A DNA stretch of 64,000 nucleotides from Pseudomonadota bacterium (GCA_009926615.1 RFOM01000002.1:52230-116229), one strand, 5' to 3'; counted from the first letter of the stretch, positions 18,909 to 28,438 are shown. A program made the numbers and translations. The notes: generated from the letters alone by a model not told the origin.

Positions 18909-20267
18909 ATGGTGTCCAAAAAAGAAGATGTGCTGCAGTTGGTCAAGAGTTACGCCGGTCAAAAGGTAAAACTCGCCGTAACAGATATCGACGGCATCCT
19001 GCGCGGAAAAGTCATTCACCGGAAAAAATTTGAATCGGTTGCGACGGGCGGACTTGGTTTCTGCAACGTCGTGCTCGGCTGGGATTCGGCTGATGTTTGT
19101 TACGACAACGTCTCGTACACAGGCTGGCATTCCGGTTATCCGGATGCACAGGTTTATCTTGATTTGTCGACTTACCGCACGGTCCCGTGGGATCACGGCA
19201 TTCCTTTTCTTCTTGGCGACTTTTGGACAGGCAAAGGTGAGCCTCTTCCGATTTGTCCGCGCAACCTGCTGAAAAAAATCAAAGGACAGGCCGAAAAGGC
19301 CGGCTACAGCGCCTTTTTCAGTCAGGAGTTTGAATGGTTCAATTTCACCGAAAGCACCGAATCTCTGCACGACAAAGGTTTTCATGAACCGGAAACTCTG
19401 ACCAAGGGCATGTTCGGTTATTCGCTTCTCAGACCGATACAGCACAACGGTTTTTTCAACGACCTTTTTGACCTTCTTGAAAAATACAACGTTCCTCTGG
19501 AAGGCTTGCACACCGAGACAGGTCCGGGAGTGTACGAAGCAGCTATTCTGTACAGTGACATCCTTGAAGCTGCAGATCGCGCGGTGCTCTTCAAAGCTGC
19601 CGTAAAGGAGATTGGCAGTTTCCACGGCATTATTCCCACATTCATGGCGAAGTGGAATGCGTCACTGCCGGGGAGCTCGGGGCACGTGCACCAGAGTCTC
19701 TGGAAGAACGGCAAAAATATTTTTTACGATGCCAAATCACCCGATCGCATGAGCGAAACCATGAAACATTACATGGCAGGCGTGTTGCACTGCATGCCGC
19801 ATCTGACACCCATGTACGCTCCGACCGTCAACAGCTACAAGCGTCTGGTTGAAGGGGCTTGGGCGCCGACGACTCTGACGTGGGGTGTCGACAACCGCAC
19901 GACGGCAATCCGTGCTCTGCCGGGTTCAGATAAATCAACCCGCATGGAACTGCGCGTGGTCGGTGCGGATGCCAACCCGTATCTGGCGATGGCAGCTGCA
20001 CTGGCCTCGGGATTGTATGGCATCAAAAATAAGCTTCCCCTGAAAGTGAAACAGAGCAAGGGTAACGGTTACGCCGACAAGTCCAACGGGACTCTGCCGC
20101 GAAACCTGTATGAATCGGCCGTGGCAATGCGTGAATCCAAGGTCGCGCGTGAGCTTTTGGGTGCAGAATTTGTCGATCACTTTACCAATACGCGAATGTG
20201 GGAATGGCGTGAATATTCAAAGGCAGTCACGGACTGGGAACGCAAACGTTATTTTGAAATTGTCTGA
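18909..20267 (+). CDS. Glutamine-synthetase-family gamma-glutamyl-amine ligase (PuuA-like)
   Basis: A 452-residue member of the glutamine synthetase superfamily. The metal- and glutamate-binding stretches are present: SQEFEWF, the ETGPGVYEA motif, GSSGHVHQSLW, and the RALPGSD and RMELRVVGADANPY region. The sequence is not a housekeeping GlnA; it resembles the PuuA/IpuC/GlnA4 type that joins glutamate to an amine with ATP. It is first in a tight operon with an iron alcohol dehydrogenase, a PuuD-type hydrolase and an aldehyde dehydrogenase, which strongly supports a pathway that masks an amine with glutamate, oxidises the carbon chain and then releases glutamate. The amine is not known: putrescine, ethanolamine and other amino alcohols are candidates. 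Confidence 0.85.
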   Translation: MVSKKEDVLQLVKSYAGQKVKLAVTDIDGILRGKVIHRKKFESVATGGLGFCNVVLGWDSADVCYDNVSYTGWHSGYPDAQVYLDLSTYRTVPWDHGIPFLLGDFWTGKGEPLPICPRNLLKKIKGQAEKAGYSAFFSQEFEWFNFTESTESLHDKGFHEPETLTKGMFGYSLLRPIQHNGFFNDLFDLLEKYNVPLEGLHTETGPGVYEAAILYSDILEAADRAVLFKAAVKEIGSFHGIIPTFMAKWNASLPGSSGHVHQSLWKNGKNIFYDAKSPDRMSETMKHYMAGVLHCMPHLTPMYAPTVNSYKRLVEGAWAPTTLTWGVDNRTTAIRALPGSDKSTRMELRVVGADANPYLAMAAALASGLYGIKNKLPLKVKQSKGNGYADKSNGTLPRNLYESAVAMRESKVARELLGAEFVDHFTNTRMWEWREYSKAVTDWERKRYFEIV

Positions 20268-20282
20268 AAAAAGGAGCCGAAC

Positions 20283-21425
20283 ATGAACTGGACTGGCCGA
20301 TACGGATATAATTTTCCGACCTCAATACGTTTTGGTGCGGGTGTAATCGAAGAATTGCCGGAGTATTTAAAGACGCAGAATTGGAAGCGTCCGCTGATTG
20401 TGTCGGACAAAGCTGTTGTGCAGCTCGGTTTTTTCAAAAAGATTCTGGCCTCGCTGGAATCTGCGGGGATTTCTCCTGCTGTCTATTCGGGGATTTCAAA
20501 AAATCCGGTTGAATCAGACGTTCTGGCGGGTGTTCAGCACTTTCAGAATGAAAAATGTGACGGCGTGATTGGTTTGGGCGGCGGGGCAAGTTTGGATGTG
20601 GCGCGCGCGATTGTCCTGAAAGCTTTTCATTCACGGCCCTTGTTCGACTATGATGACGCGCTCGGCGGCGACAAATACGTCACAGAAAAGATTCCGCCCT
20701 TTGTCACCGTTCCGACGACCAGCGGAACCGGAAGTGAAGTCGGCCGCAGTACTGTCATTGCCGAGAATGAGACTCACAAAAAGAGAATTCTCTTTTCGCC
20801 GCGGCTGATTGCCAACAAAGTTTTTGCCGACCCTGCGCTGACGTTTGACCTGCCTGCAGGAGTCACGGCCGCTACCGGAATGGATGCACTGACCCACAAC
20901 GTCGAAGCCTTTTTGTCCAAAGGCGTATCGCCGCTGTGCGACGGAATTGCCGTTGAAGCTATCCGGCTTATTTCGGAATCGATCGAGACGGCAACCAAAA
21001 AGCCTGCCGACCTTGAAGCCCGCGCCAAGATGATGATCGCCTCGCTGATGGGTGCAACGGCTTTTCAAAAGGGCCTCGGCATCATTCATTCGATGGCGCA
21101 TCCGTTGTCCACCGTGTTTGATACCCATCATGGTCTGGCCAATGCCGTGATGATGCCCTACGGACTTGATTTCAATAAAGAGGTTTCGGCTGACCGTTAC
21201 AAATATCTTGAAAAGATTATCGGCACCTCAAACTTTGTTCAGTGGGTGCGGGAGTTGAACGGCAAATTGTCGATTCCGGCGACTCTCAGCGAATTGAAAC
21301 TTGATTCCGCAAAAATCCCGCAGCTTGCCGAGCTGGCACTGGCCGACGGATGTCATCAGTGCAATCCGAGGACCGTAACCAAGGCTGATTTTGAAATGTT
21401 GTACAAAAAAGCCTTTCAGGTCTGA
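20283..21425 (+). CDS. Iron-containing alcohol dehydrogenase
   Basis: A 380-residue group III (iron-dependent) dehydrogenase. The cofactor loop GLGGGASLD, the PTTSGTGSEVGR stretch, and the metal ligands in TGMDALTHNVEA and in the HSMAHP and DTHHG segments are all visible. It starts behind AAAAGGAG, 15 bases after the ligase gene. In the standard putrescine (Puu) route the second step is an amine oxidase; an alcohol dehydrogenase in that place suggests the gamma-glutamylated substrate carries a hydroxyl group. That is inference from gene order. Confidence 0.9.
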   Translation: MNWTGRYGYNFPTSIRFGAGVIEELPEYLKTQNWKRPLIVSDKAVVQLGFFKKILASLESAGISPAVYSGISKNPVESDVLAGVQHFQNEKCDGVIGLGGGASLDVARAIVLKAFHSRPLFDYDDALGGDKYVTEKIPPFVTVPTTSGTGSEVGRSTVIAENETHKKRILFSPRLIANKVFADPALTFDLPAGVTAATGMDALTHNVEAFLSKGVSPLCDGIAVEAIRLISESIETATKKPADLEARAKMMIASLMGATAFQKGLGIIHSMAHPLSTVFDTHHGLANAVMMPYGLDFNKEVSADRYKYLEKIIGTSNFVQWVRELNGKLSIPATLSELKLDSAKIPQLAELALADGCHQCNPRTVTKADFEMLYKKAFQV

Positions 21426-21449
21426 TGTTTCTTCAAGTCAGGAGCGGTC

Positions 21450-22214
21450 ATGCTGAAAATTGGTCTGAGTGCATGCTTCATGTATCCGGATCCGAACAGA
21501 ACTGTCTTCGGGCACAAGAGTCTGACTTACATGGAGAACGACATGGCGCGCTATGTTGCGTGCGAAGGTGTTCTCCCCGTTCTGATTCCGGATCTTCCGC
21601 AAGAAAGACTGATTCCGATTCTTGAGCAGCTTGACGGTATTGTGTTTCAGGGCGGCGCAGATTTGTGTCCCGAGACGTACGGAGAGCCGTATCTTAATCA
21701 GGAACGCTGGCCGGGGGACAAACACCGCGATCAGTATGAACTCGTACTGGCGGATTATTTCTTCAAAAAGAAATTGCCCATGCTGGGTATTTGCCGCGGT
21801 TTTCAGGTGCTCAACTGTTATTTCGGGGGCACTCTTCATCAGGATATTCCCAGTCTCATTCAGACGGACACGGAACACCGCAATGCCCAAACCTACGATC
21901 GCGTTCATCACGCTGTCACTCTCACGCAGGGAGGATGGCTTGCCGGCCTGTACAAAAAGGAGCAGCTGGAGGTGAACTCAGTTCATCACCAGTGCGTCAA
22001 GGCCCTCGGACGCAATTTGCGGATTGAAGCACGCAGTTCCGCAGACGGGCTGGTTGAGGCCTTCGTTCATGACAATTTCAGCAATCATTTTGTCGCCGGC
22101 GTGCAGTGGCATCCGGAATTCTCGCCGACGCTGGCAGGAACAGTGGATGACCACATGCCGGTGATCCGCGAGTTCCTGCAAGCCGCAAGAAAGATCAACA
22201 GGGCCGAAAAATAG
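21450..22214 (+). CDS. puuD: Gamma-glutamyl amide hydrolase, class I amidotransferase fold (PuuD-like)
   Basis: A 254-residue peptidase C26 protein. The catalytic triad is complete: nucleophile Cys115 in GICRG, and His221 with Glu223 in QWHPE. PuuD releases glutamate from gamma-glutamyl-GABA; here it should act on the oxidised gamma-glutamyl product of its operon partners. Gaps of 24 bases to the dehydrogenase before it and 30 to the aldehyde dehydrogenase after it indicate one transcript. Confidence 0.88.
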   Translation: MLKIGLSACFMYPDPNRTVFGHKSLTYMENDMARYVACEGVLPVLIPDLPQERLIPILEQLDGIVFQGGADLCPETYGEPYLNQERWPGDKHRDQYELVLADYFFKKKLPMLGICRGFQVLNCYFGGTLHQDIPSLIQTDTEHRNAQTYDRVHHAVTLTQGGWLAGLYKKEQLEVNSVHHQCVKALGRNLRIEARSSADGLVEAFVHDNFSNHFVAGVQWHPEFSPTLAGTVDDHMPVIREFLQAARKINRAEK

Positions 22215-22244
22215 TCATTATTTATTTGGAAAGTGAGGCTTACG

Positions 22245-23609
22245 ATGCAAATTATAAATCCTGCGACAGGTGAAATGATCCGCACTGTCGAGACCGACGA
22301 TGCCGTTTCGGTGCGTGAAAAATTTGCGGCTGCGCGTGCAGCGCAACCGGCATGGGCTGCACGTCCGGTTGCCGAACGCGTTGCACTCGCAAAAACATTC
22401 GGCGAGCTGCTCAAACGCGATATTGAGATCATTGCCCGCGACATGTCGCTTGAAACAGGCAAACCGCTGCAGCAGGCGCGCAATGAAGTCAACGGAAGTC
22501 TGAACAAGGTCAGATTTTTCTGCGAGGAAACCGCTGCCGCGCTTGCTCCTGCCAAAGTCCGGCAGGACGGCAATACCGAAGAGGTTCTCGGGTTCGATCC
22601 GCTTGGAGTTGTATTGAACATTTCTGCGTGGAACTATCCGATTCTTGTGGGCTTCAATGTTTTCCTTCCGGCTTTGCTGTGCGGCAATGCGGTCATTTAT
22701 AAGCCGTCGGAGTTTTCGACCCTCACAGGACTGCATCTGACCAGACTGCTGCATGAAGCCGGCGTTCCGGAAGATGTTTTTGTGGCCGTGACCGGTGAGG
22801 CTGCAGTCGGTGCGCAGCTGCTTCAATTGCCTTTTGACTGCGTCGGTTTCACAGGATCGTATTCGACCGGAAAGAAGATCTCTGAAGCACTCGCAGGTCG
22901 CATGACGCGCCTGATTATGGAGCTTGGCGGCAAGGATCCCCTGTATGTGACCGACGAATGCGGTGACCTTGATGCCGTTGCGGATGCCGTTGCCGAAGGT
23001 GTTCTCTACAACAACGGACAAAGCTGTTGCGCTGTCGAGCGTGTTTACGTTCACGAGAAAATTTACGACGTGTTTGCAGGGAAACTCAAGGCCAAGATGC
23101 AGGCATGGGTCACGGGCGATCCCTTGGCTGCGACAACGATGTGCGGTGCGATAACCCGCCGCGTTCATCTCAAGTTTCTTCAGGCTCAGGTGAATGATGC
23201 CGTCAGCAAAGGTGCCCGTCTGGAGTTGGGCGGTCAGGTTCAGGAAGGCAGGGGTAACTTTTATCCGCCGACGCTGTTGCTCAATGCAAACCATTCGATG
23301 GAGGTCATGCGCGAGGAAACCTTCGGGCCTTTGATTGGCGTCATGAAGGTCAAAGACGATGCCGAAGCTGTGGCTTTGATGAATGATTCGGAGTACGGCC
23401 TGACCTCGTCCGTCTATTGCAAAAATGCCGAACGCGGCAAAAAAATTCTTGCTCAGGTGAATACGGGAACCGGTTATCTCAATTGCTGCGATCGCGTTTC
23501 AGCATGGTTGCCTTGGTCGGGCAGAGGTCATTCCGGACTCGGCTCCACACTTTCAAGGCTCGGGATTCATGCGTTCTGTCACGCCAAAGGATGGCATATC
23601 CGCAGTTGA
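22245..23609 (+). CDS. NAD(P)-dependent aldehyde dehydrogenase
   Basis: A 454-residue ALDH-superfamily enzyme. The general base Glu226 (ELGGKDP) and nucleophile Cys261 (NNGQSCCA) are present with the usual 35-residue spacing, and GFTGSYSTGK is the cofactor loop. It resembles succinate-semialdehyde and gamma-glutamyl-aminoaldehyde dehydrogenases (PuuC/SSADH types). The ATG at 22245 follows GTGAGG; an in-frame GTG four codons earlier overlaps that site and is rejected. It completes the ligase, dehydrogenase, hydrolase set and probably oxidises the aldehyde made by the iron alcohol dehydrogenase. No dedicated transporter or regulator lies beside the operon. Confidence 0.9.
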   Translation: MQIINPATGEMIRTVETDDAVSVREKFAAARAAQPAWAARPVAERVALAKTFGELLKRDIEIIARDMSLETGKPLQQARNEVNGSLNKVRFFCEETAAALAPAKVRQDGNTEEVLGFDPLGVVLNISAWNYPILVGFNVFLPALLCGNAVIYKPSEFSTLTGLHLTRLLHEAGVPEDVFVAVTGEAAVGAQLLQLPFDCVGFTGSYSTGKKISEALAGRMTRLIMELGGKDPLYVTDECGDLDAVADAVAEGVLYNNGQSCCAVERVYVHEKIYDVFAGKLKAKMQAWVTGDPLAATTMCGAITRRVHLKFLQAQVNDAVSKGARLELGGQVQEGRGNFYPPTLLLNANHSMEVMREETFGPLIGVMKVKDDAEAVALMNDSEYGLTSSVYCKNAERGKKILAQVNTGTGYLNCCDRVSAWLPWSGRGHSGLGSTLSRLGIHAFCHAKGWHIRS

Positions 23610-23645
23610 GCGCGGATTCGGGGGCTGCCGCCTTCCGGCGGATTG

Positions 23646-24602
23646 TCAGAGACTCCCCGATTTTATTTTTCCGGCGATTTCTTTTAAGCGCAGATGCGTA
23701 CCTTGCCGAGCCTGCAAACCGGCAAACAGTTTTTTTTCTTTTTTCAGAATCGTGATGCGTGCCAGAAACTGAAAATAAGCTGCCGGATAAACGGTATTGA
23801 ATTTCAGCAGATAAAGTAAGGTTTTTAAGGTGGCCTCTGCCAGAAAAAAGAAATTTTCAAATCCGTCGAGATGAAGAAAGTGCAGCATCAGCTGATTTCT
23901 TTTGGCAGTGCGGCGGACGGCTTTGGCCGGAAACTTTTTGATTGTGGCAGAGTTCGGGTGGTAACAGACGGAATTGTGTTCGTAATAAATTTTGAATCCG
24001 AGCCGCCATGCCCGCAAACTTAAATCGACATCTTCGCAATAATACGGGTTGAAGATTTCTCTGAACCCTCCCAGCAGATTCAACTTTTCACGGCAGACAA
24101 GAGCGTTGGCACCCGACATGAACCACGAGCAGGTGTCCGGCTGCGGAACGGAGGGAAGGTAGTTTTTCGTCGACCCGATTTTGCCGAACCGGTAACTGGG
24201 ATATTTGGCAGTATCCTGAATAACTTTACGGTCCATGCTCATGATGCAGCCCATGACTCCGAACGTGTCGGGGCGCTCGAAGTACCGGAGCTGTGCCTTA
24301 AAATAGTCTGCAGACAATTGAACGTCGGAGTTGAGCAGCAGGACAAGTTTTTTTCGGGCAGCTCTGATTCCGCTGTTTATATTTCCCGAAAAGCCGGAGT
24401 TCTTTTTGTTGCCGACCAAAATGACCTGAGGGTAGTGACTTTTCAGGAAACCGGCTGAGTCGTCATACGAGGCATCGTCGGCAACGATCACTTCAAAATC
24501 TTCGATCTCCGACACCCTAAGCGCTTCGAATACAAACGGCAGATTCTGTTCGAGAAGATCCCGGCCGTTGTAGTTCGGTATGACAACCGAAACACTATGC
24601 AT
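23646..24602 (-). CDS. Family 2 glycosyltransferase
   Basis: A 318-residue GT-A glycosyltransferase. SVVIPNYNG opens the domain, VIVADDASYDDS gives the nucleotide-binding aspartates, LLLNSDV is the DXD-like metal site and CEDVDLSLRAWRLG is the acceptor-side ED motif; this arrangement is that of rhamnosyl/N-acetylglucosaminyl-type GT2 enzymes that build surface polysaccharide. A hydrophobic stretch near residues 250-285 could associate with the membrane. The start at 24602 overlaps the trhO stop by eight bases, giving translational coupling; a longer in-frame start at 24749 lies inside trhO and adds a basic extension that does not look like this family. Confidence 0.87.
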   Translation of the reverse strand: MHSVSVVIPNYNGRDLLEQNLPFVFEALRVSEIEDFEVIVADDASYDDSAGFLKSHYPQVILVGNKKNSGFSGNINSGIRAARKKLVLLLNSDVQLSADYFKAQLRYFERPDTFGVMGCIMSMDRKVIQDTAKYPSYRFGKIGSTKNYLPSVPQPDTCSWFMSGANALVCREKLNLLGGFREIFNPYYCEDVDLSLRAWRLGFKIYYEHNSVCYHPNSATIKKFPAKAVRRTAKRNQLMLHFLHLDGFENFFFLAEATLKTLLYLLKFNTVYPAAYFQFLARITILKKEKKLFAGLQARQGTHLRLKEIAGKIKSGSL

Positions 24603-25566
24603 TGCGACTTTCTTCGGCGGGCTTTTTCTTTGCATCCCACTCGGCGCGGGCTTTTTTGGCTCTTTCAAAACGTCTTTCAAGAGCCTGTTTGTTGGTTTCA
24701 ATGGCTTTGAATCTGCGTTTTTCCGCGCGTCGCTGCGACTCATCGGCACAATGCGGGCAATATTCGTTGGCTTTGTAAAGCGGGCTGATTTTGTCTTCGG
24801 GAGTCAGTGTCGCCCAGCAGACGTAGCACATATCGTGTTCGGTTTTGCTCAGGCGGGTATTCACGGCGACGCGGTGGTCGAACACAAAACAGTCACCTTC
24901 GTAGTGGTTGTCTCCGTCCGTTGTTTGGGTCTGATCGAAGTACTTAAGAATACCGCCCTGAATTTGGTATACATCTTCGAATCCTGCCTGACGCATGTAG
25001 GCTGTCGCCTTTTCGCAGCGTATGCCGCCCGTGCAAAACGTCACGACCCTTTTGTTTTTGTGCTGCATGAAGTTTTCTTCAACCCAGCTTGGGAACGTGC
25101 GGAAGGTTTTGATGTCCGGCACAACGGCATTTTTGAAGGTTCCAAGTTTGGTTTCGTATTCGTTGCGGGTATCGAGCAGAATCACATCTTCGCCGTTGTC
25201 CAGCCATTTTTTCAACGTTTCGCCGTCCACGTGCTTGCCGGTGAAATGGGCCGGATCAATTCCGGTTCGGCCCATGGTGACAATCTCTTTTTTGATTTTG
25301 ACGAGCATCCGGTTGTAGGGCTGAAAATCGCTGACAGAAAGCTTGAACTCGACGTCTGCAAAACGTGAATCGGCGCGGCAGTATGAGATAAACCGCTCAG
25401 CCGATTCGGGACTGGCAGCGACGTAACCGTTGAGACCCTCTTCCGCGAAAATCAGCGTTCCCTTCATATCAAGACCGGCGACCAGATTTTCAAAGTCCTT
25501 GGCGGTCGTTTCGACGTTGCCGATCCGGACAAATTTGTAAAAGGCGAGGTTGTGAAAGGTACTCAT
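24595..25566 (-). CDS. trhO: tRNA uridine(34) hydroxylase, rhodanese family (YceA/TrhO)
   Basis: A 323-residue protein with the TrhO layout: N-terminal ferredoxin-like domain (about 1-95), rhodanese domain with the active cysteine at 178 in FCTGGIRCEKA, and a C-terminal zinc-ribbon-like part with CYVC and CPHC pairs. The family makes 5-hydroxyuridine at tRNA position 34 using oxygen. GGAG precedes the ATG at 25566. The C-terminal tail is Lys/Arg/Glu-rich. An intrinsic terminator separates it from the small gene upstream, so it should have its own promoter or depend on read-through. Confidence 0.92.
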   Translation of the reverse strand: MSTFHNLAFYKFVRIGNVETTAKDFENLVAGLDMKGTLIFAEEGLNGYVAASPESAERFISYCRADSRFADVEFKLSVSDFQPYNRMLVKIKKEIVTMGRTGIDPAHFTGKHVDGETLKKWLDNGEDVILLDTRNEYETKLGTFKNAVVPDIKTFRTFPSWVEENFMQHKNKRVVTFCTGGIRCEKATAYMRQAGFEDVYQIQGGILKYFDQTQTTDGDNHYEGDCFVFDHRVAVNTRLSKTEHDMCYVCWATLTPEDKISPLYKANEYCPHCADESQRRAEKRRFKAIETNKQALERRFERAKKARAEWDAKKKPAEESRNA

Positions 25567-25602
25567 CGGGGAATCTCCAGTCCGCACCAAATCCGCTGCA
25601 GG

Positions 25603-25631
25603 GAAAAAAAGAACGCCCGCAGGCGTTTTTT
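25603..25631 (-). terminator. Intrinsic terminator between the small gene and trhO, usable on both strands
   Basis: The stem AACGCC/GGCGTT (25612-25617 with 25622-25627) with a 4-base loop is followed on the minus strand by seven U residues (25604-25610) and on the plus strand by a shorter T run. Confidence 0.75.
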
Positions 25632-25641
25632 CGTCCGGTTC

Positions 25642-25893
25642 TCAGGCGTTCATTTCGCCGAAGAGTTTGTCCAAAAGGTCTTTGTCCTTGCGTTCCCAAG
25701 CTTCAAACACACGGCGTGCTTCACGGTTGACGAGAGCCTTGGTTTTGAAAAACTCGTTAAAATCAGTTTTTTCTTTCAAAGTTCTGAGAACTTGAACGTT
25801 GGCTGCCTCAATCATGAGCACGCTGGCTCCGCGGCGGAGGATGAGGTTGTTCATTTTCCATTCGAGGGACACTGCCAGAGAATTGAAGGCCAT
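25642..25893 (-). CDS. Small hypothetical protein, 83 aa
   Basis: The sequence begins with a beta-like stretch (NSLAVSLEW...NNLILRRG) and ends in two amphipathic, charged helices. No family recognised. A near-perfect ribosome site (AAGGAG, with 7-8 base spacing) and a terminator directly after it show that it is a genuine gene. It is divergent from fliG, with 250 bases between starts; I found no reliable flagellar promoter in that gap. Confidence 0.65.
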   Translation of the reverse strand: MAFNSLAVSLEWKMNNLILRRGASVLMIEAANVQVLRTLKEKTDFNEFFKTKALVNREARRVFEAWERKDKDLLDKLFGEMNA

Positions 25894-26143
25894 AGCTGCA
25901 CTCCTTGCCTTAAGGGTTAACGGTTGGGGTCATACTCCAGAGGGTTAAGTGGGGCAAGAGAAACGATTTTTTAAGAAAATTTAGTGATTTTGGGAGGTTT
26001 TAACGAAGCAGAGCTGCCGATCGAAAAAATGACGCCGGTGGTCAGGGTTGCCGAGTGCCAGAATGCCCGCGTGCGTATTCTGGAAAAAGTGCAGATCGGA
26101 GTGTCCCTCAGGGCAGTCCGTTCGTCTTGGGGGGAACTCGGGC

Positions 26144-27142
26144 GTGGCGACCAAGTATACCGGACCACAAAAAGCGGCCATCCTGCTTCTGGCTTTCGGC
26201 GAAGATATTTCAGCCGAAATTTTCAAGCAGATGAACGAGTTCGAAATCAAACGCGTCGGTAGCGCAATGAGCCGGCTCGGTCGTGTCGACGGCGACACCA
26301 TCGACGAAGTGATGGAAGAATTTTATCACGTTCTCCAAAGTAACAAGAAGTACTTCTTCGGCGGAAACGAATTTACCAAGAAGCTCCTTGAATCGGCATT
26401 TCGTGACGGACAGGCAAGTTCCTACATTGAAGATCTTGCTCTTGAGACTGCTGCGACCCTCGAATCGCTTGAACTCATCGACGCCAAAATGCTTTCAAAT
26501 ATTCTGCGCAACGAACATCCGCAAACAATTGCACTTGTTCTTGCCCATCTTGAACCCAAAAAATTCGGTGAAACTCTCAAGCTTTTGCCCGAGAGTCTGC
26601 ATACCGAACTCATATTGAGAATTTCGAAGCTTGAGTCTGTTTCTCCGGAGCTCATTGATGAAATTGATGACGTTCTGCGCGGCGAAGTTCAACGCATGGG
26701 TAATGTGACGCAGCAGCAAATCGGCGGCGTGACTCCGATCGTAGAAATGCTCAATATGATGGATAAGGCAACCGAAGAAACCATTCTCGACAGGCTTGAA
26801 GAACGTGATCCGGATCTGACGGAAGAAATCCGCCGTAAGATGTTCACATTCGAAGATCTCATCAAGATCGACGATCGCGGCATTCAGACGATCATGCGCG
26901 AGGTCAAGATGGATCAGCTCAAGCTTGCGATGAAGACTGCGTCCGAGGGCATCAAAGAGCTTCTGTTCAAAAACATGTCGCAACGTGCTGCAGAAAGCCT
27001 GCGTGAGGAACTCGCGAACGCCGGTCCTGCAAAACTGACCGACGTTGAAGCTGCACAGCAGGGGATTGTACAAATCGCCCGCAGACTTGCGGATGAAGGC
27101 AAGATTGTTATCGCGACCAGCGGTGAAAACGCACTTGTCTAA
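26144..27142 (+). CDS. fliG: Flagellar motor switch protein FliG
   Basis: A 332-residue C-ring protein that couples the stator to rotation. The N-terminal GPQKAAILLLAFGED, the middle EHPQTIALVLAHLEP, and the C-terminal region with FEDLIKIDDRGIQ and the charged helix VKMDQLKLAMKTAS are typical FliG. The GTG at 26144, with a GGGGGGAA site upstream, gives the usual family length; the longer frame has no domain sequence. It heads fliGHIJ; fliF, which usually precedes fliG, is not here. Confidence 0.95.
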   Translation: MATKYTGPQKAAILLLAFGEDISAEIFKQMNEFEIKRVGSAMSRLGRVDGDTIDEVMEEFYHVLQSNKKYFFGGNEFTKKLLESAFRDGQASSYIEDLALETAATLESLELIDAKMLSNILRNEHPQTIALVLAHLEPKKFGETLKLLPESLHTELILRISKLESVSPELIDEIDDVLRGEVQRMGNVTQQQIGGVTPIVEMLNMMDKATEETILDRLEERDPDLTEEIRRKMFTFEDLIKIDDRGIQTIMREVKMDQLKLAMKTASEGIKELLFKNMSQRAAESLREELANAGPAKLTDVEAAQQGIVQIARRLADEGKIVIATSGENALV

Positions 27143-27173
27143 CGCTTGAGCAGACAAAAATGTGGAGTGTCAG

Positions 27174-28436
27174 ATGACTCGTGGACGTTTGCTCAAAAAG
27201 ACGGAACAGGACAAGTTCGAATCTTTGAACGTCGAACGATATCCGTGGCAGGATTTGTCACCGGATTCTATTTTGCTGACCGACAATCCCAGAAAAAGCG
27301 TCGTGCTGGCCAAAACCCATGCTTCCGCCGAACTTCGCAAAAAGGTTCAGAAGCCCGCCGAATTCAGCAGGACGTTCGGTCAACCCGGAAAAACAATTTT
27401 TCCCGAAGACATGACTGCCGAATTCATGGCGAGTCAGGAAGAGCTCCGTATGCGCAAGCGGCGCATGCAAATGGATGAAGATGAACTTGTTGCTCTTGAA
27501 CTTCTGGATCTCGACGAAGAAGAACAAAATAATGCCAGCCGGCAATCCGTCAAGTCAGGGCAGAGCAGTCCGGAATCAAAAATGTCTCCTACTGAGTATG
27601 CAAATGCGGGAGCAGCTGCCAGTGCTGCGGCACAACCGCGGGGTACCGGTCCTGATATCAGTGACCTGAGTTCTTTGACTGCGACCAAGAGCAAAGGCTT
27701 GGGCGGACGCGGACTTGATTTCGGTTTGACGGACATAAGTCAGGAAAAAATGGACAGCGAGGTTCAGGCGGCTTTCGAACGCGGTCTGGCACAGGGCCGT
27801 CTCGACGGCGAAGAAGCCGGATATCAGCGCGGTCTCAGTCAGTCTGCGGCTACCGTTTCGCAGCCGACTGAAGAACCGGCCGATACCAATGCGGCTGCAG
27901 AGGCCGCCGAAGCAAAATATGCCGAAGGACTGAAAGCCGGAATCGAACAGGGACGTACCGAAGCCGTCAGCGAAGCCGAAGAAAAATACGGTCATTCAAT
28001 GGCTCTTTTTGCCAAGGCTCTTTCGGAGCTGCAGCATCTCAAGGGTGAACTCGTTTCAACCGGCCGCGAAATTTTTGCCGAAATCGCGCAGATTTGCGCA
28101 GAAAAGATTCTCAGGCACAAAATTCAGTGGAACGACGAAGCATTGAGACGCGTTTTTGCCGTCGCCATGCAGCAGTTTCAGGCACAGGATGAACTTAAAA
28201 TCGAGATGCATCCGGAAGACGTCACGCGCCTTGAACAGCAGATTCCCGAAAGCGAGCGGGCCAGAATCCGTCTCGTCGGAAACGCCAGACTTGAACGGGG
28301 CGACATCAAGATTGAAGCCAACAATGAAGTTGTGTCTTTTGACATCGGCAAGACTGTGTCTTCGGTAATCGAGTCATTGAAAGATGAGTTGTTTGAGGAA
28401 GTACAGAAAGACGGTACCGCCGGGAAAGCAGGTTAA
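27174..28436 (+). CDS. fliH: Flagellar assembly protein FliH
   Basis: A 420-residue protein that regulates and tethers the export ATPase FliI. The GxxxG-type helix is visible (GLAQGRLDGEEAGYQRG and GLKAGIEQGRTEA, roughly residues 200-270), followed by the C-terminal FliI-binding domain ending with the beta strand KIEANNEVVSFDIG. It is much longer than enteric FliH (about 235) because of a low-complexity N-terminal half rich in Ser, Gln, Ala and acidic residues. The ATG at 27174 has GTGGAG upstream. It sits 31 bases after fliG and two before fliI. Confidence 0.88.
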   Translation: MTRGRLLKKTEQDKFESLNVERYPWQDLSPDSILLTDNPRKSVVLAKTHASAELRKKVQKPAEFSRTFGQPGKTIFPEDMTAEFMASQEELRMRKRRMQMDEDELVALELLDLDEEEQNNASRQSVKSGQSSPESKMSPTEYANAGAAASAAAQPRGTGPDISDLSSLTATKSKGLGGRGLDFGLTDISQEKMDSEVQAAFERGLAQGRLDGEEAGYQRGLSQSAATVSQPTEEPADTNAAAEAAEAKYAEGLKAGIEQGRTEAVSEAEEKYGHSMALFAKALSELQHLKGELVSTGREIFAEIAQICAEKILRHKIQWNDEALRRVFAVAMQQFQAQDELKIEMHPEDVTRLEQQIPESERARIRLVGNARLERGDIKIEANNEVVSFDIGKTVSSVIESLKDELFEEVQKDGTAGKAG

Positions 28437-28438
28437 TC

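Noticed and set aside
25997..26023. Possible sigma-28 promoter before fliG (TTTTAACG and GCCGATCG)
   Set aside because: The minus-10-like GCCGATCG is good but the spacing to any minus-35-like element is wrong.
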